A stretch of DNA of 64,000 bases from Lepidodermella squamata (lineage: Eukaryota > Gastrotricha): assembly GCA_047495785.1 (NCBI GenBank), contig JBLDXI010000032.1, positions 1,736,001 to 1,800,000 of the forward strand, given 5' to 3'. Positions within the stretch are counted from its first letter, which is position 1; every line of letters begins with the position of its first letter. The position numbers and the translations under genes were made by a program. Shown here in pieces: positions 34,449 through 49,112 of this stretch. The notes beneath the pieces were generated by a model. That model saw only the letters and a program-made list of their open reading frames with translations, was not told the origin of the DNA and did not search any database.

Positions 34449-34868
34449 CTATGACAAGTCCGGCTGATGGTAACGCTTTTCGCGATTGACGTTGGCGGTA
34501 AAGTCTTTGAAAGCCTGAAGAATCTTCGAGTCTTTCAAGTCTTCAGGAAAAGGATTCTTGCCAACGGCCCAATAATAAAGCTCCCAATCTCCAGCTGGAT
34601 GATTAAGAATACGGTCGAACTCCTCGAGCTCGCTTTCGTTGTATTTATTTAGGTTGGCTGCCGCAAAGTTAGACAAAAGCAATCCACTCTCGAGAGTGCC
34701 TCGTTTTCTAGCTTGATACAACAATCTTGCTCGTTTCTTTTTCAAGTCTTCAGTTGGTGCAGCATCAGTAGATAACATCATACGACAAATATTGTTATTT
34801 CTTGGAGCCAGCAGCGTTTGTCTCAGGATAGGACTTTGCCACTTCGCGATCAATTTCATCCATGACAT
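34449..34868 (-). CDS. SDHAF2: succinate dehydrogenase assembly factor 2, mitochondrial
   Basis: SDHAF2/Sdh5 is a small matrix protein needed for covalent FAD attachment to the SDHA subunit of complex II. The 139-residue product carries the family core RLLYQARKRGTLESGLLLSNFA and WELYYWAVGKNPFP. The N-terminus (MSWMKLIAKWQSPILRQTLL) is basic and amphipathic, a good mitochondrial presequence, which favours the start at 34868 although it overlaps the COA3 frame by 74 nt. The next in-frame option, MMLSTDAAP at about 34781, would remove the overlap but also the presequence. A splice-acceptor-like TTTTTGCTCTAAAG sits 7 nt upstream of the ATG, inside COA3. Confidence 0.93.
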   Translation of the reverse strand: MSWMKLIAKWQSPILRQTLLAPRNNNICRMMLSTDAAPTEDLKKKRARLLYQARKRGTLESGLLLSNFAAANLNKYNESELEEFDRILNHPAGDWELYYWAVGKNPFPEDLKDSKILQAFKDFTANVNREKRYHQPDLS

Positions 34869-35079
34869 TTTCTTGCTTTAGAGCAAAAACAGAATAGACG
34901 TAAATACCGGCCACCAAAAGTCCAAGTCCAAGACCAGTTCGAAGGTTGAATCCCTTGACTCGCTTGGTATCGGTCGCTCGCTTCAAATTCAAGTCTTCAA
35001 CTTTTTTAACGTAATGCTTTTCAAAAGGAGTAAGCTTTTTCTTGTCAAGTTTTGGCATCAAATCTCCATCACCAGACAT
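34795..35079 (-). CDS. COA3: cytochrome c oxidase assembly factor 3
   Basis: COA3/CCDC56 is a single-pass inner-membrane protein that supports COX1 translation and early complex IV assembly. The 94-aa product has the family layout: a charged N-terminus with LTPFEKHYVKKVEDLNLKR, a central transmembrane helix (GLGLGLLVAGIYVYSVFAL) and a short C-terminal tail. ATG at 35079 is the first in frame; the frame stays open a little upstream. Its last 74 nt overlap the start of SDHAF2 in another frame on the same strand. The two probably share a transcript, both being small mitochondrial assembly factors. Confidence 0.92.
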   Translation of the reverse strand: MSGDGDLMPKLDKKKLTPFEKHYVKKVEDLNLKRATDTKRVKGFNLRTGLGLGLLVAGIYVYSVFALKQENVMDEIDREVAKSYPETNAAGSKK

Positions 35080-35091
35080 GGGTGATAGCAA

Positions 35092-36723
35092 TATACTATA
35101 TAAAACAGTTATGAAATCGGAGTAGTACTAACAAAGCGGCACTGCATCTCAAGCACAACCGATGATTGAGACAAATTTCACTTACATGCATGGCATAGGC
35201 AAAGAAGGCATGTGAAAAAAAGAAAAACCGTGGGCTGACTAAAGTGTGAAGGGTAATAATACAGGTGGCAATTACGCTAAAAGCAGACAAGGATAATGCT
35301 ACGGTAGAAGTTTAGAAGAAGGTGTTGAGCTATGGTTTCATCCTCCATGGATGTCCGATTTGAACCAGAGAACTGGCTTGAGCCAGCCATTCAGCGCCCT
35401 TCCAGAAAAACAAGAGAAGGCAAAACGGTCTTTCGCGGGTTTTTAGTCGGGTTGAATGACAATTTTGAATAAGTGAAAATACTTTTTACGCTACTCTTAC
35501 AAAAATTTAAAGTAGCTCACATAGATATCAAAGAAAATAATTATAAAATTAGCCGCGGTTTTTGTTTAATTTTTCGAAAAATGCGGGGTGCTCATCGCCG
35601 CTCAAAAGTTCCTAAGGCCCAAACCCTGCCTGCTTGACCTGACCCTGGTGATGTCCACTGCTTCTCATACTATGGAAAGTGCAACAACAGTGTATCGAGA
35701 AACGGTTCCGCATATTGCATCAGTTCAACCAGGAATTGAACGAAGCCTGGGTTTATTTTTCGGATCCTCAGAAAAAAAGCAAGAGATGAAGGAATGTAGC
35801 TGCCAGATAGGTTTCTTCTACTTTGAAATTAGAAAATACGCTCTACGGTTCAGAAATGCAGCATAGCTTACTTCTTACGCGGGCATAATTTGTTGGGCTT
35901 ATTTCTTATTTGGCATAACTTATTCACAGTTGAAAATCCTCAGATCCAAGACCATGAAGTTTGAAACTCGTCTGCTGCTCGGAACTCTACTCTCCACGAC
36001 TGGGAAAGAAGTACATAACGTCTAAATAACCACAACATGGATAATTTCAGATGAAAAAGATACGCTAGCCACGCTTTGTTTGGTCCAGAAACAGGATGAA
36101 TTTCAACAAGTTGAAAGACTGATCTTTAACTCTGGATCTGACCATAAACTCTCTATAGCATGTGGGGCTAAAATATTCAACTAAAACAGATAAATCAGAA
36201 AATCCGCTGACCGAAAGTGAACAGGTGATAAAGTAGCCGAAATGTCAATAACAGTCATCTTCGCCCCTGACATTTTCGTTATAAAACTCGATAATCTTTG
36301 CAATTTATTTATTTATGAGCATTAATATCCAAGGGGTGTGCAGGACAGCTCAGCTGAAAAAGAAGCATGATTAGTACAATAAGATTCAATGTGAAAAGGC
36401 CATTATGTAGATATCAACAAAGAAAAGTAGGAAAAAAACAATGATGTATAAAAAAACATCGTTTTAGACTCAACAAGGAATTGCAATGGCGTGTTATCTC
36501 TCTGATGACGACGACCTGCAGAACGTGACCTTCTTTTTCTTCTGCTGAAGCGACTGCACACATTCTTGATGCCTAGTACACATTATTGATGCAAAATAAA
36601 CTCGAATCAACCACGAAGCATAGTGACTTTTATTTTCGCAAAGTCATAGTCAATTTTAAATATCAGCAATCAATCGCTAAAGAAAAACAGTTTCATATTC
36701 AACGATAGACTATAATGTCATAT
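35092..36723. other. 1.6-kb intergenic region
   Basis: Between COA3 and eIF2B delta. A 46-codon plus-strand ORF at 35332-35472 starts with ATG and has balanced composition (PENWLEPAIQRPSRKTREG), but I cannot place it in a family; it may be a gene fragment. The ORF at 35588-35866 lacks any signal. Nothing else is recognisable. Confidence 0.35.
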
Positions 36724-38712
36724 TCACGGAGATGCCTGATCCATAGCCTGGTCAGAATCTTTATGGCCACTCGAATGATTGCCACCGGAAGACACACCAC
36801 GAGAAGGCCGCACCTTTTGAGAGAGACGTAAAATACTTGGCAACGCCGCGGCAGGCACAGCTCCCAGTTCGGTCACAACAACTGAAATCGAATCGGCTGA
36901 GATGAGATCAGCGTCCTCGGTGTACAGTTCTGTCGTCACCTTGCCGCCAGTGTTCGAACCAGGCGGTACAAGACCCTTTAGAGTCTCATCTATTTCATCC
37001 TGACCGCCAGCAGTGATTTTGTAGGTTTCAGCTAACACGATAACCGGGCAATGCCACTGAGCTCGGGCAGCCAGTGCCAACATACCAGCCCCGCGCGGCG
37101 CTAACACCGCCGAACCACGATTCGCCAGAACAGCATCTGCTGGCAGGAGGACGCAAGAAATTTGCCCATGCGGAGCGATTGCCGAGCCCAGGCGAGACAG
37201 CGGTACCGGAAAAACGACCAGACTTTTCGATTGGCCAAGCTCACCATGGTCAAACAGATCGGAATGGTGGCTATTTGCGCAACAGCCAGGCGTCGCGACT
37301 ATCACAGTAAGACCAGGTGGTCGGAATTCATGCTGCTCCACTTTTTCATCGTCATTTTTCAAATGACGCCGGTTCTCCTGGTCACATTTTCGAGCCGTCA
37401 TTGCTAATGCTCGAGAGATGAGGTGGGATATAACGGGAGGGCGGACTGTTTTGTTATGCGGGATGCAGGAAGCAGATGCCACAGCTGAATTGCAGGTGCA
37501 AGACGCGAGTGTGACGATCACACTTGACGGGAATGCCGGGTTCAGATTCAGCCCGTTAATCGAAGGCATAGCGGGCGAAATTGGACGGCCTGACGTGCAG
37601 GAAGTCAGAATCTCAGATCCAAAACGGCATAATCCGTCGGCAGCCAGTTGGATTCGCTCGATGTACAAATCGAGAAGCGATTCGGCCAAGGAAGCCAGCA
37701 TATCAACAGCCCCTAAATTCAAGGCAATGTATTAGATTCAGCTAATAAAAATGGCCATGAATGGGTAAAAATTGAAATTTTGACCACCAATTTGCTCGAT
37801 ATTTAGAATTGTTCTCTTTGGAGAAACTCGCTCTAATGGTAGAAGTACCACAAAAGTGTCAAACCAACCGATTGGTATTGATTTTGAAGCCTGCAATTGT
37901 TGCTGAGAGGATGACGCCGTAAGATTCGAGCTCGATGGATTGCTGCTCAGTGTTGGCGAAGCACGCGCATCAATACGCTGAGTTAGCAATAGTTCTCGGA
38001 CCCATTTAATGACAGCAAGGTGACCAACACAGAGTAGCGATTTCCTTGGCCCAGATACATTTCCACTACCGCAGCCATTCAGGACTAAACCGAGTTTCGA
38101 TGCCAAGAATGGCCGCAGATGAGCTTCGTCGAAATGCCGCAGTAATTCATCAGCCGCTCCAGTTGTGCCACCTCGCTGTTCCTTACTCGCCTTTAAGGCG
38201 GCTGCTGCCAAGCTGCAGTCGTGCTCGTCCTGATTTTGGCTAATAGAAACAACTAGCCGCCTCAAAGCCGCGAGAAGAGGCACGGCTCCACTCGACCAGT
38301 CATCAGGGAAATCGGAAATAAACATCGAAACATGAGGCTTAATCGGGGCCGCGTCCGGTGCCGTGGCTTCAGCCGGTTTTTTAACCGTAGCGGCAACAGC
38401 AGTTGGTTCGGGTTTTTTCGCAGGCTCAACTTTCGCTGGGGCAGGTTCCGGCTTTTTTGGCGGATTATTTTGCTTAGGCTGCTGAGGTTTAGTCTCTTTA
38501 GGCTCTTTCGCTGGTTTCGGCGGCTTTTCGTCCTGCTCTTCGCGAGCTGCAGCTTTCGCTACTTTACTCTGTTTCTCCTCCTTAAAGAAAACAAATCTTC
38601 GAGATGATTACAATGGCTAGAATCAACGTACCTTTTTCTTATCTTTATTCAATTTTCGCAACTCGGCTTTGCTCAGACCAGACTGGTCAGCAGGCTGATT
38701 GGCGTCTGACAT
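36724..38712 (-). CDS. EIF2B4: translation initiation factor eIF2B subunit delta, divergent
   Basis: Regulatory subunit of the eIF2B guanine-nucleotide exchange factor, which reloads eIF2 with GTP. Exons 38632-38712, about 37788-38580 and 36724-37712 give about 620 aa. The first 130 residues are Lys/Glu/Pro/Ala-rich, as in other delta subunits. RKSLLCVGHLAVIKWVRELL corresponds to the RPLSxSMxNAIKxxK segment. The Rossmann-like half carries VLLPADAVLANRGSAVLAP, PVIVLAETYKI and VVTELGAVPAAALPSILR, which are hallmark eIF2B alpha/beta/delta motifs. It is more divergent than usual, with Ser/Gln-rich and His/Cys-rich insertions. The donor near 37787 is uncertain; another lies about 60 nt upstream in the gene. 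It starts 85 bp after the AFG2A stop on the same strand. Confidence 0.82.
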
Positions 38713-38797
38713 ATTTGTTAAGCTGGATTATATAAATTACAGATCTATAACCGAAAAAATAGATACGATTATTTCAAACGAAAATAATTTGCACAAT

Positions 38798-41567
<2,770 letters not shown>

Positions 41568-43199
41568 TTCCTTCGATTCTATGAATAAAGCAGAGCGTAA
41601 ATTGGCGTAAAGAGAAGTTCAAAAATCAGAAAAGGCTATGAAAGCGGCAAAATATCTGTACTCGTAATAGAGACTCAGCAGACAGCAGATAGCAAACAAA
41701 CTTTTCTCATTTGGAATATGTAAGTAGTTCAATATGCGACACAAGACCTAAAGCTCAATTTTCTTGAAGCTTTTAAACGTATCCAACGAACAGCGAAACA
41801 ATGTCGAAGTTAAGTTACCGACAAAAAACCTCAAAGTACAAATCTTCATTCTTCATTTTTTACCGTTCACTTGGCAAGTCTTTAAAGTTTCAAGTTGATA
41901 CAAGAAAGAACCTACATAAACTCTGAATATTCAACAGCATTAAATGTCTCACGTGACAGAAAGAAGCCAATACTAAGGGACATTGGAACCCGGAACCAGC
42001 AACTGGGACAGAGGTTTGGCAGGTTTCAGGATCATCATGAGATCGCTTTCGTCACGTGCTGGGCAGTCATGTGCAATCAAAAACTATTGACATGATTTTA
42101 TATCACATTTTCTTGAATAAGCAATCGTCTTAGTTTTCATAGTTTATAAATATCAAAAAAAATTACATAAATTTTTGCCGCATGCGATTTTGCTGACTTT
42201 TGGCGGGGGTTTCTGGTTCATGGTTTTTTTCTCATTCGTTGCGGTGTTTCAAGGTTCTAGTTTCTTACGGTTTGTGACAGAGTTGAGGTGGTTTTAGTTC
42301 TTTAACAGTTTCTACAAGTCTTGGATTATTCGATTGCTCGTATTCATTGTCCTTTGCCTTCAATTTTGCCACAATGATTATTTTTGCTTTTGTCTCAGTG
42401 CTTGATATGCTCATTTGATTAGTAACGCGAGTGCATTTCGTGAATTACTAAGGCACTGGCTGACTGATTCTATCGCAGAGAAATTCTATCGTGTATCACT
42501 GGCGTCGCTCATCGTCCGTCGCCGGTTCCTCCTCGTCGTCTCTCATATTTATTATTCTTCATCTTAGTTTTGCGCTTTTTTCATTCATGTTTTGAACGGT
42601 CGAAACACTTTGTAAGATTGGGGATGTGTAATGCCCGAATTTAGAGCAAGATGTTCATACTTATCCGTATTCCCCGTTCCGAATGATTCTCTTCGCACTC
42701 CAATTTCATATTCTTCTTTATTTGAATCGTGGGTGATCGACTACTTCATAGTTTTACGTGCAAGACGCATAAAAGAACGGGTCCAGGCTCAGATTCGGGC
42801 TATTCTAATCGGGGAGGGCGAGCGAAACCGCTGAGCCCCGAACCACCCTTCTTTAGTGCTATCACACTGTATACTAACTGTTTATTAAATAGACTGATAG
42901 AGTGAATTGTTATTTTGAGGAAATAGTGGTGATTGAACATGGTTTGGGAGAGGTTAGGGAGATGTTTGTTAGACTTCGGGTTAGATTTGAGGTTTCCTGT
43001 ATGTTGACCCGTGCCATGGCAAAATTATCTTTAACAGCTTAGAGGCTTGGGGTGCCAGTTGACACAGTCGAATTCCGATGCAGCTAACATACTAAATACT
43101 CACAAGACATAATGCTAAAGACCATGCCCTTGCGTTTTTTTCATAAATTGTTATGTTTCTATTAGTTCTAGGGTACAAATTACCGAATTTGAACATTTG
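41568..43199. other. 1.6-kb divergent intergenic region
   Basis: Between AFG2A (minus) and HYI (plus), so it holds both promoters. The 67-codon ORF at 42631-42834 shows no family features. I see no repeat or RNA gene. Confidence 0.4.
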
Positions 43200-44133
43200 A
43201 TGCCTAAAATGAGCTTTAAAATTATACCAAACTTATCGACAATATTTACCGACCTGCCGATGATTGAGCGCCTAGGGGCAGCTCGCAAGGCTGGGTTCAC
43301 GGCGATTGAAATGCAGTTTCCATATGAGGCTGGTAGTCCCGAGGCCTGGCGTCAGGCTCGACAAGCAGCGGGCGTCAAAGTCAGTCTCATGAACATGCAT
43401 CCCGGCGATCCATCTAAGACCGAGCAAGGTTTTGCTTGCAATCCTGACGGTCAAGAGTTCCGCCGAAGCCTTGATTTGTCCATTGAATATTGCAAGGCGC
43501 TGGAATGCAAACGTCTGCATGTTTTCGCTGGAAAGCGGCCCGTTTCTGTTACTAAGGAAGAAGATATTATCGATGCTTATGTTTCCAATATCAGCCATGC
43601 AGCATCGCTACTGGAAGAGAATGGGATTTTAGCTCTTATCGAGCCTATCAGCAACATCTTCTTCCCTAATTACTTCCTTAATCACCCTGATTTAGGTATG
43701 AAAGTAAACTCAGATTGATTCTGTGATGACCCTTCTTCTGTTTTTCAGCGCTGTCCATAGTTGAAAAAGTGCAGCACAAAAATCTTAAAATTCAATTCGT
43801 GAGTATTAATCTTTGTAATCTATGTCCATATTTAATGCTGTATTTTTTCTCAAGGATTTCTTCCACTTCCAGCTTATTTGCGGCAATCTGACTAATCAAT
43901 TCAAGCGTCTACTTCCGTATGTAGGCCACATCCAGCTTGCCCAAGCTCCTAATCGTGACGAACCCGACCAGCCGGGTGAAATAAACTTCCGTTACGTCTT
44001 TGAGCTGCTGCGGTCTAGTGGCTATTCGGGTCATGTCGGCGCCGAGTATAACCAAAAGCGCCCGACCAATGCATCTAATGGTGGCCGCGATACTTTCGCA
44101 TGGATCGAAGAGTTTGGCTTAGAAAAGGCGTAA
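43200..44133 (+). CDS. HYI: putative hydroxypyruvate isomerase
   Basis: TIM-barrel sugar isomerase of the xylose isomerase-like (AP endonuclease 2) superfamily, interconverting hydroxypyruvate and tartronate semialdehyde in bacterial homologues; the animal role is poorly defined. Exons 43200-43695, 43749-43798 and 43855-44133 give 274 aa, the normal family length. ATG at 43200 and 43209 are both possible. Visible active-site segments are ALIEPIS (metal-binding Glu), FDFFHFQ (where most members read LDxFH), GHIQLAQAPNRDEP and GAEYNQ (second Glu). The middle exon is only 50 nt. Introns show that this is a resident eukaryotic gene and not bacterial contamination. Confidence 0.92.
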
Positions 44134-45546
44134 AAGCGGCGTATTTATCATTTCATGACACGAATTTACACAATTGCCATACATATTTTGAGAATCGGTG
44201 CTTTTTTGATTCGCGATATACCGTAATAAGTTGGAAAGTGGATTATGTTCCCTCGTCTAAGATTAAAGTATTAGTCATGCTCTACTTTTGAAAGGCTCAA
44301 AATTACACCCTGCTCATGAACTGAGTCTATTTTTACATTAATAGTGCGTTTTAGATTTGTTGATGAAATAATAATAAGAAGAGAAGACAATCTAGTCCAA
44401 TAGCGGCTTTTTACGGTATACTTGATATTCATTTGAAGCTTGAATTTCCAAATATGTTAATAAAATTATTGATATTTTCTCGAATGTGTTGTGTTATTTT
44501 TAATTAAACTCATATCGGATCTCGTGTATTGACGAAACAGATTGTGCTAAATTTTGCTGTTACATCGATTCAAAATAAAATGTTTGCAGTGGATTGTTCT
44601 TTTTTCGTTTTTATTTGTTTCTGTAAATTGAAGCAAAATCGTGATGATAAATAAAAGTAATATTAAATTCTTCTGTGAAGCTTTGCTATACACTTCATTT
44701 GGGGCAACTCAGGAATAGGTTAAAAATTCCAAATTTGATCGGTGAAATTATTTTCTGTTTCACGTGAAAGGAAGATTATCAAACGTAGTAGTATAGTGCA
44801 CGCTTAATTTTGACGCTAACTATCTCGAAACATCGACAGTATAATACCAATTTAATTGTTTTGAGCAACCAGCAAAAAAAAGGGAAAATTTAGGCTATAA
44901 AATGCAAATTGAGGCAGGAGATCATGTGGAAATTGTAAACCGGACTAGAAAAGGCAAAAGCGTCCGGTTCAGAGCGAATCCTTTCCAAACGACCGCCGGA
45001 TAGCAAATACCTATGAAAACGTCCGGTTTAGACGATTCTGTATTATACAACTTCTCCTGCATATATTATGCAGCATTGTCTTAATATAATTGAATAACGA
45101 TATACCTAGATATTCATTGCTATTTTCCGATTAAACGACACAGAGAAATCAGTCTCTTAAAAAGCCTGTCATTTGGCTGTGAAGTACATCCGAGATGATT
45201 GCGTGACATTTTTCCACCTATGAAAGGATTATTTGGCTACATGCCACATGCCATCAAGTGGGTTGAATTCGGCATGTCAAATTGGGTATGAGACGTATAT
45301 TATAGGATGCTGCGACTGGCAAAAAAGCAGGAGAGATATGCCTTTTTTGAATGAGAGGAGCATAACTATATAATTTTGAAAACGACACTTTTTCGAAGAA
45401 AATATGTAGCTCAAGTGGAATATACAACAAAACCGTAACAAGCGCTAATAATCTTGTGGAAATCTTGCACAAGAAGCTTCTTGTTCATGTTCAATTTTGA
45501 TCTAATGAGGCCGGCAAGATCGTGCTCCCGTAGGGCCAGACAGAAA
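44134..45546. other. intergenic region downstream of HYI
   Basis: AT-rich stretch carrying the HYI 3' UTR (AATAAAAT around 44459). A short repeated word, CGTCCGGTTYAG, occurs twice near 44,962 and 45,019. The ORF at 45254-45472 is not supported. Nothing else is evident. Confidence 0.35.
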
Positions 45547-45930
45547 AAATAACATGACCCGTCAGCCTTCAGTACTCATTATACGTGTAACTCGTAAAAA
45601 AAAGCTACCCGCGGACATCAGTATATAGTCTTTAATACCCGATAACGCTAGAATAAGTATATTCTCATGACACTGGACATCATAGCGTACTGCTCGGACA
45701 TCAGTATATTGTTAAATACCCGATAACGAGTGAATAAGTATATTCTCATTACACTGTACACTGGACATTACGAGTTACATAAAAATGAGTACTCCGAGGG
45801 GTCGTGTTTTTTCAATTTCATAAAAAATGGTCTCGAAACTCAGTACTTCCCTATATGTGACGATTTGTTTTTCTTAGTTAAAAATAGCTGAGAACGAACT
45901 AAGCGCACAACATGAGCGTCTATATAAAGG
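45547..45930 (+). promoter_or_regulatory. promoter of P450 gene A with foldback and direct repeats
   Basis: A TATA box (TATATAAA, 45921-45928) lies 60 bp before the ATG. Upstream, two direct repeats of about 70 bp (45611-45680 and 45694-45768) each begin CGGACATCAGTATAT. They are enclosed by an imperfect inverted repeat (about 45550-45599 against 45766-45815). The block TGGTCTCGAAACTCAGTACTTCCCTAT is shared with gene B's promoter in altered form. The motif looks like a regulatory site or a small element domesticated with the duplicated genes. Confidence 0.6.
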
Positions 45931-45987
45931 TGGAGATCCGGCGAAATAATTCAATAACCTTTCTACATTGCACGAAATTACCAAGAA

Positions 45988-47518
45988 ATGATTCTTCTAC
46001 TGTTGTCCGGCAGCATCACTGCATTATTTCTGATAACGTACCGACGTTTCCTGCTGGACAAGCGCTTTCGCCTTCCACCTGGTCCCGCCCCTATACCATG
46101 GCTCGGTAACCTCAATAAGCTGATGTTTAAAGGAGAGCAGCCCATTTTATGGCAAACTCTGAGAGATATGTCGAAGCAGTACGGCCCAATTATGACGTTT
46201 TACATGGGTTCAATCCGAATGATCGTGCTGACCAGTACCAAGGCTATTCACGAGGCGCTTGTTGAGCAAAGCAAGACGTTCAGCTGGCGCATGGAACGAC
46301 GCTTACCTGGCTATGAGGAGATGCCAGAAGCAATTGTGTTTGCCAGCCATGAGAAATGGCGGAAAAATAGACGATTTGGTCTAAAGGCAATGCGAAATTT
46401 CGGTAAGTTGTAGTTTGAGTGCCACAGGTCGCATGATCAATTTTTATATTTTAGGTATGGGTAAAGAAACGATGGTGGTCAAAATTCAGGAGGAGGTTTC
46501 AGTTCTGCTGGATGAACTTCAGGAAGTGGCCAAGGATAAAAAGCCGATTCAGCCTAACACCATTGTCACGAATGCTGTTTGCAACGTCATCTGTTCCTTG
46601 GTCCTCGGCAAGCGTATGTCCTACGATGATCCAAATTTCCTGGACGTTGTGAAGAAAGTTGAGATGGCAACTGCGCATTCAACGGTTGAGAGCTCGAGCT
46701 TCTTGCTTTTTCCGTTCCTGAAATATTTCAAGACGCCAAGTCAAGTTCTAGCGATAAAAGGCACTGCGGATCTACTCGAACTGCTGCTCAAGCAGGCGAT
46801 CAAAGAGCACCGTGTGGATTATGATCCCGAAAACATCCGCGACTTCCCTGACCTCTTCATTGCTACGGAAAATAGCAAGGACGAAGCTATGGATATGCGA
46901 GAATTCGCTGAGATTATGAACGAAATGTTTTTAGCTGGCACCGAGACAACATCCACTGCACTAGGCTGGACCCTTTTCTATCTGACAAAGTATCCCGCCA
47001 TGCAGCAAAAATGCCACGAACTGATCGATACGGTGATTGATACAGATCGTCTGCCGACGCTGGCTGATCGCCCCAAACTGGTTTACATCGATGCCGTTAT
47101 GTATGAAGTTCTTCGGCATGCTTCCATTGTTGCTCTTGGGCTTTATCACTCGAATCTTGATGAGCCGGCCAAGCTGCCTGGCTACGACATCCCACCGAAT
47201 TCGCTGGTTTGCTACAACGCTACAGCTCTGCATTTCGACGAAACATACTGGAAGAACCCCGAAACTTTCGACCCAGAGCGTTGGATCGGCAAAGATGGCC
47301 AATTGCTCAGTCACTCGTCACACTTCATACCGTTTGGCTGGGGTCCAAGAATCTGCCTTGGCGAGGGCCTCGCTAAAGTGGAATTCTTCATTTTCTTAGC
47401 CGCGGTTCTACATCGATTCAAATTCACACTGGCAACGCCTGCGTCGAAGTACGAGGATGGTTACAACGGATTAGTGCACAAGCCACCGTTTTACAACGTT
47501 ACCGTTGAAAGCCGCTGA
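45988..47518 (+). CDS. cytochrome P450, CYP2-clan, gene A
   Basis: ER-anchored haem-thiolate monooxygenase. Exons 45988-46402 and 46455-47518 (52-bp phase-1 intron) encode 492 aa, a full-length microsomal P450. Features in order: N-terminal anchor (MILLLLSGSITALFLITY), proline hinge PPGPAPIPWLGN, helix C WRKNRR, I-helix oxygen-activation motif AGTETTS, K-helix EVLR, PERW meander and haem loop FGWGPRICLGEG with the cysteine ligand. The GxGK after the intron and the hinge place it in the CYP2 clan. Substrate is unknown; detoxification or hormone metabolism are the usual roles. It is a tandem paralogue of gene B with identical exon lengths (415 and 1,064 nt). Confidence 0.96.
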
Positions 47519-47757
47519 TCGATACAGACGTTTGTACCAACTTTTGCTTCAGATACCAAATAGTTTAATCAACGTTTAATAATAAATTGAATGTCATCAA
47601 ACACTTTACAATTTTATCCACCTATCGTGCTATCCACCTATTATATCCACCCGGATATTGCATACTATATCTCCAAAGAGGGTCAGGGTTTTGGCTGCGC
47701 TTTTCAGGGATGAACATTAAAATTTGGAATATGCTCTGTAATCTCAATGCTATACTT

Positions 47758-47955
47758 GTATGATATAACATGAGTAGGAATCTATATTTGAGTGAAGCAC
47801 GAAATATAGATCGAGTAAAACGAATGAAACGAGTGAAATCGAGGCGGAACGAGCCGGCAGGCGAGTGGAGACGAGATTTCACGAGGTGAATGAGTTTAAC
47901 GAGATCTATACGAGTGCTTCACGAAAATATAGGTTTCTACGAATGTTGTATCGTA
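47758..47955. repeat. foldback element 1
   Basis: About 200 bp with imperfect inverted arms: left TATGATATAACATGAGTAGG, right the inverse of TCTACGAATGTTGTATCGTA; both arms continue to GAAGCAC/GTGCTTC. The core is rich in CGAG words spaced at short intervals. Its ends match those of element 2. Confidence 0.6.
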
Positions 47956-48969
47956 AAATATTACACGGTGTCTATATTTTTCGCAACGCAAAATAATAAA
48001 TAATAAAAAATCCAACTTAAAATTTCATTGAAAAATGGCTTTCTATTCATTCTCGCTCATTTTTCTCATTCGTTCGAATTTCGTCTCGTTTTGAAAGTCG
48101 ATTTTCTGTTCGACCGGAATTCTGCTCGAATTTCACGAACAAATGCTCCCAGAATTCTGTTCCGATTGGCAAAGCTGCCGCAATTGAAGCCGAATGGTTC
48201 GATAAACCATCAACCCTGAAACCTGGTTCCTTCGAAATCAACGTTCGCGAAAACCATGCGCCTTACAATCCGAAGAAACTGGTTCGATTTGAACGACACG
48301 TTTGGTGGCGGTGAAAGAAGGTCAAGCAGTCCGTCGGAATTTCATCTCTGGTTGTTGAAGATGGCTCAGTTTCGGATAAGCGCGTCGCAACGGTGTTTGG
48401 TACGTCGATGTTTTCAACGTGATCGAATCGGAACTGTCGCTGGCAGAGTGCTCCAAGTTCAATCAAGTTCAAGGTGGTGATTTCTGCGAATTGGGGTCAA
48501 AATGCTGTCCGATTTTCTGGATTTTCTGCTCAGTGTTGCCGGCACGTTCTATCGATCTAAGGAGACGACTTGCTGACCGTACCTGTTCGATGATCTTCTG
48601 CGCGATCCGATCCACGAATCGCTGCGAACTCATGCACAGCGGGGACGAAATGCTGCCCGATTTTCCGGAGTTTTCTGAGAAATTCTGGTTCCTACGGCCA
48701 ATTTTTGCAGCCCGCCTGCCAAGCTGTCCCCGTCTAAATTATTCTCAAAATTGAATCTCTCCATTTTCTTTCATAATAAATTGCGTTGCGAAAACTATAT
48801 CCCTGTGTTTTTCCGTTAGAATTAGCTGTTTCAAGACCTCGGAAGTATTGGGCTTGGAAATGGGCATCTATATTCAAAATATAGATTTTCCAGGTCAAAA
48901 ATATAGATACACCTGAATCTATATTTCAGATATAGATCAGAAATATAGTTCATATTCAAATCTATATTT

Positions 48970-49112
48970 GTATGGTATGACATGAGTAAAACGTTTATAT
49001 CTGTACGGAGCCGCCCGAGATTTACGAGTCGTGACGAGCCGGAGGCGAGTTGCGATGAGTAAATCGAGTGCGGCGAGTTCAGATATGAACGATTTACGAA
49101 TGTTATACCGTA
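48970..49112. repeat. foldback element 2
   Basis: About 140 bp with ends related to element 1: TATGGTATGACATGAGTAAA on the left and the inverse of TTTACGAATGTTATACCGTA on the right. The core again holds CGAG and GAGTC words. It is probably a member of the same non-autonomous repeat family. Confidence 0.6.

Noticed and set aside
42631-42834. 67-codon plus ORF between AFG2A and HYI
   Set aside because: No homology signal, no splice context, and composition like the surrounding intergenic DNA.
43200-44133. HYI as a recent bacterial transfer
   Set aside because: It has two spliceosomal introns and animal-type family motifs, and composition matches its neighbours.
48028-48754. ORFs in the P450 intergenic region as genes
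   Set aside because: Short, overlapping on both strands, interrupted by stops and without recognisable domains; listed only as a possible remnant.
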